Assembly: GCA_913065105.1 (NCBI GenBank)
Contig: CAJXZZ010000007.1
Location: 1 to 55,985 of the forward strand
Source: an uncultured Gammaproteobacteria bacterium
Lineage (GTDB): Bacteria; Pseudomonadota; Gammaproteobacteria; SZUA-229
Direction of reading: 5' to 3'
Length of the DNA stretch: 55,985 nt
Shown here: positions 45,282-53,731 of the stretch, piece by piece
Layout of the letters: every line of letters starts with the position of its first letter
How positions within the stretch are numbered: position 1 is the stretch's first letter
Position numbers and translations under genes: made by a program
Notes under the pieces: generated by a model
The model's input: the letters and a program-made list of their open reading frames with translations, nothing else
Told to the model about the DNA's origin: nothing
Databases searched by the model: none

Positions 45282-46469
45282 ATGAAATTTATTAAAAATA
45301 TTAATTACAAAATTTTTTCGGTACTAGCGCTTTCTGCACTTTCTCAAACTGTGCACGCAATACCATTTACGTTTGAAGGTCGCTCACTGGGTATGGGGGG
45401 AGTTTCAGTAGCTACTGCCGATTTGGCCACAGCAGCATGGGCGAACCCTGCGATGTTGACCAACCAAAGACCTGGTGATGATTTTTCATTATTGATCGGT
45501 GCTGGTGCTTTCGCCCGAGATGACGATGATCTGAAAACCGACATCGATAATTTTCAGGCCGCAGATGATCGTTATCAAGCAGCTGTAGATGCCGGTGACG
45601 TAGCTGGCGCAATACAGGCAACAAGCGACATGGCAAACATTATTGCTGGCATCGACGGTAAAACGGCGGCAGCTGATGTAACGGGTGTGGCGGCTATGGG
45701 GATAGCATTTGACTCGTTTGCTATGGCTCTTAGTATACGAGCTGATGCAATCGGAGCTAGTACAGTTACTAATCTCTCGCAAACGCCTGTAGAAGTATTA
45801 GATCCTACTAAAAACATCGTCAATATAGAAGGTGTGATCGCAACCGAATTTGGCCTGTCAATTGCCAAGAACTTCCAGCTGTTTGGTAAAAAAACATCTT
45901 TAGGTATAAAGCCAAAAGTTGTCGATCTGCAAGGATTTGTCTACCAGGAGAGTATTAGTACCATAGATAGTTTAGATAATGTCTTTGATGATGGAAAAAA
46001 ATATGACCTGGGTACATTTACTTCTTTTGATATAGGTGCATCAATGGAACTGTCTGATTCTTTTCGCCTGGGTTTAAATATTCGTAATGTAATTACTGAT
46101 GAATTTGATCTGGACGGGCAAACGTTAAGTTTTGATACAAATTCGCGTATTGGCGCTGCTTATTACAACAGGTTTCTTACAGTGGCTGTTGATTATGACC
46201 TGACAGAGAATAAACCATTATTGGCTAACCCGCTTTATGGTGGTTTATCTACACAATATTTAGCAGTGGGTGCTGAATTTAATGCTTTTGATTTTGCACA
46301 ATTGCGTATCGGTGCAAGGAAAAACCTGGCAGATGATATTTCTGATGCTGCGAAAGATACAGCATTAACTGCAGGTGTCGGATTCTGGTTAGGATTTAAT
46401 CTGGATATAGCTGCAACGTTCACAGATAATTCAGTTGGCGCTTTTCTGCAAACTGGTTTTAGGTTTTAA
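45282..46469 (+). CDS. TraF-like outer-membrane beta-barrel protein (TraF_2 type)
   Basis: A 395-residue exported protein with a signal peptide (cleavage near VHA). The mature N-terminus IPFTFEGRSLGMGGVSVATA and TAAWANPAMLT resemble the PF13729-type family, often labelled conjugal transfer protein TraF, and the FadL-like barrels more broadly. The protein ends in alternating strands and a terminal Phe (AFLQTGFRF), the usual outer-membrane signature. Residues about 65-110 form an Asp/Ala-rich helical insert. No other transfer genes are nearby, so a role in conjugation is not supported; function unknown. Confidence 0.75.
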   Translation: MKFIKNINYKIFSVLALSALSQTVHAIPFTFEGRSLGMGGVSVATADLATAAWANPAMLTNQRPGDDFSLLIGAGAFARDDDDLKTDIDNFQAADDRYQAAVDAGDVAGAIQATSDMANIIAGIDGKTAAADVTGVAAMGIAFDSFAMALSIRADAIGASTVTNLSQTPVEVLDPTKNIVNIEGVIATEFGLSIAKNFQLFGKKTSLGIKPKVVDLQGFVYQESISTIDSLDNVFDDGKKYDLGTFTSFDIGASMELSDSFRLGLNIRNVITDEFDLDGQTLSFDTNSRIGAAYYNRFLTVAVDYDLTENKPLLANPLYGGLSTQYLAVGAEFNAFDFAQLRIGARKNLADDISDAAKDTALTAGVGFWLGFNLDIAATFTDNSVGAFLQTGFRF

Positions 46470-46586
46470 CTGTAACTTTAGAGATAAGAATGTTTGAAAG
46501 TTAAAATTTTTGCGTGATTAAGAATAAATTCATCATTAAGTGATTTATTTTATTAATAAAAAAAGTTTGTAAATTGTAAGAAAAGT

Positions 46587-46614
46587 TTGCTAAATTAGAA
46601 TTTCGTTTTATACT
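46587..46614 (+). promoter_or_regulatory. candidate promoter of the H1-like gene
   Basis: TTGCTA (46587-46592), 16 bp, TATACT (46609-46614), and a strong AAGGGGA ribosome binding site at 46633-46639, seven bases before the ATG. Confidence 0.5.
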
Positions 46615-46646
46615 TTTGAACGTAACTCACAAAAGGGGACTTCAAG

Positions 46647-47242
46647 ATGGCTCGTACAACAAAAAAAACTGCTAAGAAAAAAACGGCAGCAAAGAAAAAA
46701 ACACCAGCAAAACGTGCTGTAAAGAAAAAAGTAGCTAAGGCTAAAGTTGTAAAGAAAAAAGCACCGGCTAAGAAGAAAGTAGCTAAGAAAAAAGTCGTTA
46801 AGAAAAAAGCACCGGCTAAGAAGAAAGTAGCTAAGAAGAAAGTCGTTAAGAAAAAAGCACCGGCTAAGAAGAAAGTAGCTAAGAAAAAGGTAGTTAAGAA
46901 GAAAGTAGCTAAGAAAAAGACTGCTGTAAAAAAAAAGCGGTAGCCACTAAGCGTAAAGCTGACGCGGCTAAGAAAAAAGCGGCTACAGAACGTAGAATGA
47001 AAGCTAAAGAGAATGCAGCGACAGCTAAGCAGAAACTGCAAGATCGTATCGCAGCAGCTTCATCTGCTTTAGCTACAGCTAAAGCAGAAGTTGCCTCAAC
47101 CAGAAAGCGTCAGGATCTCCTGATCAAGATGGCTGAAAAGAAAGAAGCTGCTGTTGCTAAGTTCGTTGAAAGCTGGTCTAAGAAAGAAATGGCTAAGATT
47201 GATAAAGCTCTTAAACCAAAAGGCCGTAAACGTAGTAAATAG
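46647..47242 (+). CDS. lysine-rich histone H1-like protein joined by a -1 frameshift
   Basis: Frame 0 encodes MARTTKKTAKKK and a Lys/Ala/Val repeat domain including three 48-bp units (KAPAKKKVAKKKV type) and stops at TAG 46941-46943 after 98 residues. A -1 slip on A-AAA-AAG (46931-46937) continues through GCG at 46937 into a 101-residue tail (KRKADAAKKKAATERR, coiled-coil-like KQKLQDRIAAASSALA, basic end KPKGRKRSK), for 198 residues in total. H1-like and AlgP-like bacterial proteins bind DNA through such tails. A strong terminator follows. Programmed frameshifting, transcript slippage on the A9 run, a phase-variable tract or a sequencing error could all produce this; the sequence alone does not decide. 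Confidence 0.75.
46931..46970 (+). promoter_or_regulatory. -1 slippery heptamer with downstream stem-loop
   Basis: A-AAA-AAG (46931-46937) is in the correct phase for the X-XXY-YYZ slippery rule and is the dnaX-type heptamer. Three bases later TAGCC (46941-46945) and GCGT (46951-46954) pair with ACGC (46962-46965) and GGCTA (46966-46970), giving nine pairs with a five-base bulge and a seven-base loop. The three-base spacer is shorter than usual. The A run is nine bases long. Confidence 0.6.
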
Positions 47243-47260
47243 TTTTCTACTATTGATATT

Positions 47261-47294
47261 AAAAAGCCACTCATTTGTGTGAGTGGCTTTTTTT
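47261..47294 (+). terminator. Rho-independent terminator after the H1-like gene
   Basis: AAGCCACTCA (47264-47273) pairs with TGAGTGGCTT (47280-47289), flanked by an A run and a T run. It lies just upstream of the xerD start. Confidence 0.94.
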
Positions 47295-47311
47295 CGCCTA
47301 TAATTTTCAAT

Positions 47312-48253
47312 ATGTCCAAGTTTGATCAAATATCACTGCCTGAACAACAAATAATCGAAAATTTTATCGATCATTTATGGATGGAAAATGGTTTAAGTGA
47401 AAATACATTATCAGCTTACAGAAATGATCTTGCCAGTTTTTCGCTCTGGTTAAACGAAAAACATCAATTGTTAACCAGCGTTGATACTGAGGTAGTCCAG
47501 GCTTTCCTCGCATTTAACTACAGTATTCAGCAAAAACGCCGATCTGTTGCGCGTTTATTGTCAACCTTGCGCCGCTTCTACCTTTATTTACTACGTGAAA
47601 ATAAAGTTAGTGAAGACCCTACACGTTTACTCGAATCGCCCAAAGGTGAACATTCGCTACCGCTATCTTTAAATGAACAACAGATTGATGATTTATTAGC
47701 CGCACCCGATATATCAGATGACTTAGGTTTACGGGACAGGGCGATGCTGGAAGTTCTGTATGCGACTGGATTACGCGTCAGTGAATTAATAAATCTGCAA
47801 ACTTCGCAAATATCATTGCAGCAGGGTGTAATCCGTGTGGTTGGTAAAGGTAATAAGGAGCGATTAGTGCCTGTGGGTGAGATCGCACTTGACTGGTTAA
47901 TGCGTTATTACCAGCAGTCACGGCCACAATTGTTGTTCAAAACGCAGTCTAAGCAAAAGCAGCTGAGTCAATGTAGTGAGGTTTTTGTCACCAAACGTGG
48001 GAAATCCATGACGCGCCAGGCATTCTGGTATCTGGTGAAGCGTTATGCCCTGATTGCCGGTATAGCGTCAGATCATTTATCGCCGCATACATTGCGGCAT
48101 GCATTCGCCACGCATCTATTGAATCATGGTGCAGATCTTCGTGTCGTGCAGATGTTATTAGGGCACAGTGATATCTCTACTACACAAATTTACACCCACG
48201 TTGCAGACCAGCGTCTGCGCGATATGTATAAAAATCACCATCCACGTGCCTAG
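47312..48253 (+). CDS. xerD: site-specific tyrosine recombinase XerD
   Basis: A 313-residue recombinase (ATG at 47312; an upstream in-frame start would overlap the terminator). The N-terminal SAM-like domain includes MENGLSENTLSAYRNDL. Catalytic residues are in ATGLRVSEL (Arg), LSPHTLRHAFATHLL (His-x-x-Arg), LGHSDIST and TTQIYTHV (Tyr). Together with XerC it resolves chromosome dimers at dif. XerD followed by dsbC is a conserved gammaproteobacterial order, which argues against a phage integrase. Confidence 0.93.
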   Translation: MSKFDQISLPEQQIIENFIDHLWMENGLSENTLSAYRNDLASFSLWLNEKHQLLTSVDTEVVQAFLAFNYSIQQKRRSVARLLSTLRRFYLYLLRENKVSEDPTRLLESPKGEHSLPLSLNEQQIDDLLAAPDISDDLGLRDRAMLEVLYATGLRVSELINLQTSQISLQQGVIRVVGKGNKERLVPVGEIALDWLMRYYQQSRPQLLFKTQSKQKQLSQCSEVFVTKRGKSMTRQAFWYLVKRYALIAGIASDHLSPHTLRHAFATHLLNHGADLRVVQMLLGHSDISTTQIYTHVADQRLRDMYKNHHPRA

Positions 48254-48423
48254 CCGTGTCATACGTTTATAACTCACTGAATTAAATAGGAATGCTCAAA
48301 GTTATAATCTTTGATCATCTTAATGCCAGGAGTAACATTATTTATTGTATAAACTTTTTGTGGAATTAACTATAATTCGCGCTGTCTTGATATTTAGCTT
48401 TTAATTATTCTTCTGTGAGTCCT

Positions 48424-49164
48424 ATGAAATTTTTCTCTTTATTTTTATTAATTACCACTTTATTAACAACCTTTATGGTTTCAGCCGACGCAAAGGACGA
48501 CGATGGCGCTGCTAAGTTAAAACAGGCATTGGCTTTAAGCATGCCTGGCATAGAAGCTAGCAAGATTACTGCAACACCGATTACCGGTTTGTATGAAGTG
48601 ATTATTGGCTCTCAGGTGGTATATATGAGTGTTGATGCACGCTACATGATCCAGGGTGATCTAATCGACTGGAAAACGAGAACAAATCTCAGTGAGCAGG
48701 CTAAGGCTGTGATTGAGGAAGCTCAACCCGCTATTCGTCTGGCAGCGTTAGAACAACTGGGTTCTGACCAGATGCTGGTGTATAAACCGAAAAAAACTAA
48801 AGATATCATAACGGTTATTACTGACATCAATTGTGGTTATTGTCGAAAGTTGCACAGTGAGATCCCTGTCTATCTGAAAAATAATATCGAGGTAAGGTAT
48901 ATCTTCAATTCAGAAAGGGGCAGTGCTGATGGTATGAAGAAGACGGTTAGTGTGTGGTGCTCTGATGACAGGCTGTCGGCACTGGATATCGCAAAAGCTG
49001 GCGGTAAAGTCGAAGAGAAAACCTGTGATAATCCAATCAAACAGCATGTAGCACTGGCGCGTGGCTTTGGTATTGAAGGCACTCCGGCCATTATTTTAGA
49101 AAATGGCCAGTTACTACCGGGTTATGTGCCAGTGGATAAATTGATTGCTGAGATTCGTAAGTAA
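48424..49164 (+). CDS. dsbC: periplasmic disulfide isomerase DsbC
   Basis: A 246-residue protein with signal peptide (MKFFSLFLLITTLLTTFM, cleavage near VSADA). The N-terminal dimerisation domain is followed by a thioredoxin fold with CGYC in DINCGYCRKLH, the DsbC active site, and the cis-Pro in GIEGTPAIIL. A second cysteine pair (VWCSDD and EKTCDN) matches the structural disulfide of DsbC. I chose the ATG at 48424 over GTG 48415 because it starts the signal peptide. Convergent with addA. Confidence 0.95.
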   Translation: MKFFSLFLLITTLLTTFMVSADAKDDDGAAKLKQALALSMPGIEASKITATPITGLYEVIIGSQVVYMSVDARYMIQGDLIDWKTRTNLSEQAKAVIEEAQPAIRLAALEQLGSDQMLVYKPKKTKDIITVITDINCGYCRKLHSEIPVYLKNNIEVRYIFNSERGSADGMKKTVSVWCSDDRLSALDIAKAGGKVEEKTCDNPIKQHVALARGFGIEGTPAIILENGQLLPGYVPVDKLIAEIRK

Positions 49165-49210
49165 GTAAAAGAAATTTTTCTTTTGCCGGTGGATCAGTCT
49201 TTTTGAGGAA

Positions 49211-52200
49211 TCACTCAAGCCAGACTATCTCTTTGTGGTGGGTGAATAAAATACCTGTTTTTATCTCGTGCCCAGGCCATAGTTTTTTAATGCCATTGCG
49301 ATAATAAGTCAGTTGTGTTGAAAATTTTTGTGCTGCATCTTGTGGTGTTTCAGTTTCGTCTAGTTGATGTGATTTGTAATCTATAATTAAAACAGTGTTT
49401 TCAGATTTGATCACTCTATCAACAATACCGTAAATGTCCCGTCGTGCGGCCGTGTACATCAGCGGCATTTCATTGTATGTCTGCATATCCGTTGTCGGCT
49501 TGAAAATAACTTCACAATCTGGATGGTTGAACGTGGTGACGGCTTCCTCTAAACAACTGTCCAGATATTCAATATATGCCGGTTTTTGTAGTGTTACTTC
49601 CACTTTTAGCCGTTGTTCTATGGCGCTAATTGTCTGTTCTGTAGCAGGGTGGTTTTCGGTATTACATAGCAGCTCTATTATGCGGTGGATGATGGTGCCA
49701 CGCCATATGGCTATATCTCTGCTTATGTTTTTACCTGTAAATTCTGCTTTAGTATCATCGCTAGCAGCTAAAGCGTTTTCTTCTGTATGCCAACTAGGTG
49801 TGATTAACTCATTTATAGATGCAAGTTCAATGGGTCTTAGCAGACGATCATCGATATCCAGAGGATTATTAGCTGCTGCGTCACTGTGTTTTGGTATCGC
49901 AATTGCAGGGTGATCATAGGTCAGATGTTTGTATAACTTACCGTTTATTCCATCGATACCAGTTTCAGATTTGCTGAGGTCTTTCAGGCCGCTAGCTATG
50001 ATTTGATACCAGCTGTTCTGCTGGCGTCTGTTACTGGCTATGCCGCTTATATAAAGTCGCTCGCGAGCGCGGGTAATAGCGACATAAAGTAGATTTAATT
50101 CTTCTCGCGATTGTTCCTTTAGCTTTTCCTGTTGCAGCTTTTCGGTAATCTGGTCGGTATTGTCTTTGCTTAGTTGCAGCTGGAAATTTGTCGGCTGAGA
50201 TTTATTTGCAGGCCAGCGAATCAGGCTGGCATAGGCGTTTTTATTGCTTGGTATGCTGTTGCAATCAGCCAGAAATATCACCGGTGCTTCCAGTCCCTTG
50301 CTGCCATGAATGGTCATTAGCCTGACACGGGATTCATTGCTTTGTGACAACGGTTCTTCAGGTGGAGTTGAAGAATAATTTTTCAGGTGATGTAGGTTTT
50401 GTAAAAACCGCGTAATACTTGGGTAGCGGCCACTATCGGTTTCAAGTGAGAGTTCTAAAAAACGCTGGCAGTTAGATGCGACTTTTTGTTTGTTTTCTTG
50501 CCGATTGGCAGCAACGTATCGGTTGATGATATTACCTTGTGAAAAAATTTTATCCAGGCAGTCATGTACGGGCAGTTGCTCAGCCATTTTTTGCCAACGC
50601 GGTAATAACATGGCTGCCCGCTGTAATGCTTTGCTTAGTTGATGTGTGTCTGTTGTTTCATCGGGCTCGGCTACCAGTGACAACAGGCGTTCGTACCAAT
50701 GTGCTGCATTTTTCTGTTGCGCTGGCCGGTATCGTGCCAGTTGTATTAGGTCTTCGTCGCTAGCGTTAAAAATCGGTGATTTTAAAACCTGGGCAAAAGC
50801 GAGATTGTTATACGGCGTAACGAGCGTATCAAGCAAACAACTGAGATCCTGTATTTCTATATTATCCAGCAGGCCACCTTTTTTATTGCCGATAAAAGCA
50901 ATGCCATGTTGTTTTAATGTCTGTTCATAAATATCAACATGTGTGCGGTTGCGCATCAATATAATAATGTCGCCAAACTCGACAGGGCGAACCACACCGT
51001 TATCTGTGATCAGTTCAGGCGTATTGGTAAGTTGTAAGATCTGCTGGGCTATATATTCCGCTTCTGCGTGCCTCAATGTTTTACCAGGGACTTCTCGCGG
51101 CTGTTTCAGCGGGTTACGGAAATAAACAGGTTCAACGTTGTCTGATTCTTCATCCTCGTCTGCTTCAAATAAATCACAGAGCAGCACCTGGCCTGGTAGT
51201 GTATTTAGATGGGTACCATGCGTCGTGTATCCTGTCATGATGGCTTTAATTTCTTTCTGCTCAAATATCTGGTTAACGCAATGAATGATGGCGGATGAAG
51301 AACGCCTGGAAAAATCCAGTGGTGTTGCTCTGGCATTGAGATTATCGGCTAACCATGAACTGGCCTGTGCCTGCAGTGCAGGGTTGGCACGTCTGAAACT
51401 GTATATTGACTGTTTTTCATCGCCCACCAGAAAAACACTGCGAGGGCGTTGTTCTGGGTTAGCGGCAATTTCTTCCAGTATGGGTGAGAGCAGGTGCCAC
51501 TGTGTCGGATTCGTGTCCTGAAACTCGTCAATTAGCAGGTGATCGATGCGCTGGTCAATTTTATACTGTACCCAGTGAGCGTTATCGGCATGCTGTAATA
51601 ACTCATAACACTTCCATTCCAGATCGGTGAAATCCAGCTGCCGTGTTTCTCTTTTGAGTTGCTGAAAAATCTCGACATACTGGTTACCGGCAAAATACCA
51701 GGCCTGGTTTATTTTTAGCGTGAGTAAACGTTTTAATTGTTCATTCACGCGCTGAATGCGGTCCGCGATGTCGAGATGCAGCTCGATGAAAGACTCGGCA
51801 TTTTCAACGCCCAGTTTCTTTTCCAGTGCAGCCGAGTGTTTACGACCCTGTACCAGGATGTCGCCATCTTTTTTAATAAAGGCCGACTTTATTAAGTTGA
51901 ATGTTGCGTTGCGCTCAGCTTCATCAGTGCAGGTTTCGTTTTTTAACGCCAGATCAATACTGTCGGCGTGATTTTCGCTAGTCTTGTTTTTAATTTCTCG
52001 TAGCAGGTTAGCGAATATTTTTAACTTTTGTGTACTGACGCCATTTAAAAACTGTTCTACAGGTGATCCTGTATCAATCTGTAGTGACTGGGTTAGCTCA
52101 TTACAGGCAAATGCGACAGCATTTCGTGTGTGCGAGGTATATGCCCACCAGTCGCTGCGGTGTGATAAAAAGTTATGCAAAGCCGTTTGCGTATTGTCGG

Positions 52201-52765
52201 GTCCGTTGCAGGCCTGCATGATGATATCCAGTTCATCTGTTAGCCGGCTGCTGGCATTTTGTTTTGATTGCAGCCCTGCGCTATCAAATAATGTTTGTAA
52301 TGCCTGTCGTTCGAGCAGGCTGGTATCTTCAAGTAGATCAAATCCTGGCGGGACATCCGCTTCTAATGGAAAACGTGACAAAATATCCTGGCAGAAGGAG
52401 TGAAAGGTCTGAATGCGAACTGGATGCAGGCTGTGCATCAGTTTCTCATAAAGACCAGTGGCGATGGCTCTATTGTTTTTATCTATGTCACAGTCGATCA
52501 ACTTTAATAGTTGCTCTAACTCGCTATCATCGGCCGTCGCCATCTCGAATAAACGTTCATTGAGCCGGATCTGCATTTCACCTGCCGCTTTGCGGGTAAA
52601 GGTGAGTGCGATGATGTTACCCGGCTCTGCGCCATTGATAAGCAGGCGCACGATACGGGTGATTAATAACCAGGTTTTACCGCTACCTGCTGAGGCAGAC
52701 ACTGTTGCATTTAACTCTGGTTTACAGGCATCAAGACTATTTAGCTGATTGTTTTGTGGTGGCAT
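49211..52765 (-). CDS. addA: UvrD-type helicase-nuclease, AddA-like
   Basis: A 1184-residue SF1 helicase with a C-terminal nuclease. Walker A is SASAGSGKT (residues 23-31), motif Ia ALTFTRKAA, motif II LIDEFQDTNP (about 410), motif III GDEKQSIYSFRRANP, motif V IHGSKGLEAPVIFLAD and motif VI LLYVAITRARERLY. The PD-(D/E)xK nuclease near the end shows GIVDRV and LIIDYKSHQ. This fits AddA, which with AddB unwinds double-strand breaks for RecA loading. An AddB gene normally lies directly upstream; here 52766-53731 is a repeat zone and no addB is present. Confidence 0.88.
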   Translation of the reverse strand: MPPQNNQLNSLDACKPELNATVSASAGSGKTWLLITRIVRLLINGAEPGNIIALTFTRKAAGEMQIRLNERLFEMATADDSELEQLLKLIDCDIDKNNRAIATGLYEKLMHSLHPVRIQTFHSFCQDILSRFPLEADVPPGFDLLEDTSLLERQALQTLFDSAGLQSKQNASSRLTDELDIIMQACNGPDNTQTALHNFLSHRSDWWAYTSHTRNAVAFACNELTQSLQIDTGSPVEQFLNGVSTQKLKIFANLLREIKNKTSENHADSIDLALKNETCTDEAERNATFNLIKSAFIKKDGDILVQGRKHSAALEKKLGVENAESFIELHLDIADRIQRVNEQLKRLLTLKINQAWYFAGNQYVEIFQQLKRETRQLDFTDLEWKCYELLQHADNAHWVQYKIDQRIDHLLIDEFQDTNPTQWHLLSPILEEIAANPEQRPRSVFLVGDEKQSIYSFRRANPALQAQASSWLADNLNARATPLDFSRRSSSAIIHCVNQIFEQKEIKAIMTGYTTHGTHLNTLPGQVLLCDLFEADEDEESDNVEPVYFRNPLKQPREVPGKTLRHAEAEYIAQQILQLTNTPELITDNGVVRPVEFGDIIILMRNRTHVDIYEQTLKQHGIAFIGNKKGGLLDNIEIQDLSCLLDTLVTPYNNLAFAQVLKSPIFNASDEDLIQLARYRPAQQKNAAHWYERLLSLVAEPDETTDTHQLSKALQRAAMLLPRWQKMAEQLPVHDCLDKIFSQGNIINRYVAANRQENKQKVASNCQRFLELSLETDSGRYPSITRFLQNLHHLKNYSSTPPEEPLSQSNESRVRLMTIHGSKGLEAPVIFLADCNSIPSNKNAYASLIRWPANKSQPTNFQLQLSKDNTDQITEKLQQEKLKEQSREELNLLYVAITRARERLYISGIASNRRQQNSWYQIIASGLKDLSKSETGIDGINGKLYKHLTYDHPAIAIPKHSDAAANNPLDIDDRLLRPIELASINELITPSWHTEENALAASDDTKAEFTGKNISRDIAIWRGTIIHRIIELLCNTENHPATEQTISAIEQRLKVEVTLQKPAYIEYLDSCLEEAVTTFNHPDCEVIFKPTTDMQTYNEMPLMYTAARRDIYGIVDRVIKSENTVLIIDYKSHQLDETETPQDAAQKFSTQLTYYRNGIKKLWPGHEIKTGILFTHHKEIVWLE

Positions 52766-52816
52766 CGGGTGAGTTTATAGTGACTTGTTAGTATAGGCTA
52801 TAGAGGTTTTGGTCGC

Positions 52817-52854
52817 ATGTTATGTGTTATGTGTTATGTGTTATGTGTTATGTG
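52817..52854 (+). repeat. heptamer tandem array, five copies of GTTATGT
   Basis: Consecutive seven-base units (GTTATGT phase) about 50 bp upstream of the addA start. Single orientation only. Same unit length as the arrays at 36904, 36986 and 55622. Confidence 0.92.
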
Positions 52855-52902
52855 GGGATGCATGGTTTTGTGGTTTGGTATTTACTGGGTCTTTTTTATT
52901 AG

Positions 52903-52931
52903 GCATTGTGGGTCTCGCCCCGCTGGCGAGT
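52903..52931 (+). repeat. long intergenic repeat, short fragment D1
   Basis: GTCTCGCCCCGCTGGCGAG with flanks matches, on the opposite strand, the end of partial copies C and E. Confidence 0.75.
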
Positions 52932-52997
52932 TACGGTTATTCTGGTTTTATCAGGTCCCCTTGTCTACATGACCGACTATTTTGAATTTGTCTCGTG

Positions 52998-53225
52998 AGT
53001 TTCGCCTTTTACGGCGAGTCACTTTTCTTTCTGTAGCAAAAGAAAAGTAACCAAAAGAATGCTATCCCGCTCCGTTTGCCCCGAGAAAAGCGCTCGGGGT
53101 GCCTGACTGCCCAGGTGTTGCCTACGAGCCCGCCTTGACGCGCTGTCCGTGCGCGCAAGGCTAACAGGCCACGCTTGATAATTTTTACTCTACCAACACC
53201 TGAGCATTCAGCAAACGAAAGGGGA
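52998..53225 (+). repeat. long intergenic repeat, diverged copy D2
   Basis: Same order as copy A: CGCC/GGCG inverted repeat, ACTTTTCTTT with CAAAAGAAAAGT palindrome, GAGCCCGCCTTGACGCGCTG, GCGCGCAAGGCTAA, and a final CAGCAAACGAAAGGGGAA. It also contains a CCCCGAG/CTCGGGG hairpin (around 53080-53100) not seen in copy A but seen in copy B. No gene is supported in it. Confidence 0.8.
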
Positions 53226-53499
53226 ATCCAAAAACTAACAAACACAAACAAGAGTCGTCGCTGAAGTACACATTATAAATTAACGCTGTTTTATTCTTTA
53301 TCTCGTCCTTCCACTTTTAAGCAAGCCATTGAGGCGGTGCGGGTGTCATGGGTTTTCTGTGAAAACTGTCTGAGCGTCTTCTGCGAGTTGACGTGCATGG
53401 ACGCACTAATGTCGTGGGCGCAGGAAGCGCAAGAGCGACGCTTTCACAGCATGATAGCTGTGCTGACTCAGTGGGAACCCCTGTGTCTTTTACAGGGGC

Positions 53500-53585
53500 G
53501 TAGCTGTAGTGGCGGCCTTTTCTGGCTACTCTTTTGGGCTGCAGCAAAAGAGTGGCTCGCCAGCGGGGCGAGACCCGCAAAGCCC
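53500..53585 (-). repeat. long intergenic repeat, partial copy E
   Basis: GGCGGCCTTTTCTGGCTACT, the ACTCTTTTG/CAAAAGAGT palindrome and CTCGCCAGCGGGGCGAG are shared with copies B and C. It is inverted relative to D2. The 53226-53499 stretch between them holds no recognisable gene; 53586-53731 is the parE upstream region with no clear promoter. Confidence 0.8.
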
Positions 53586-53731
53586 AATCAAAAGCAACCA
53601 AGTAAATGCCAGAAATATAAATGCGCAAATACAAAGCCCCACTAGCATTGCTGGCAAAATATTCAGGTGGTAAAGTGTCCTCATTAATTTTAATCCAACC
53701 CATACAATTCTAATAACAGGGTATAACGCAA

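Noticed and set aside
45282-46469. TraF-like gene as evidence of a conjugative element
   Set aside because: No other transfer, relaxase or pilus genes are nearby and the protein looks like a general outer-membrane barrel.
46595-47041. A Phe/Leu/Ala-rich frame on the - strand
   Set aside because: It is the mirror of the lysine-rich gene (AAA/AAG read as TTT/CTT), with no start signal.
47312-48253. Tyrosine recombinase as a phage or island integrase
   Set aside because: Length, motifs and the xerD-dsbC order identify the housekeeping dimer-resolution enzyme; no attachment repeats were seen.
49167-49184. AAAAGAAA/TTTCTTTT between dsbC and addA as a terminator
   Set aside because: It is an AT-only palindrome with a two-base loop and no GC stem.
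49434-52748. Multiple frames on the + strand across addA
   Set aside because: All overlap the motif-rich addA coding sequence and have no family features.
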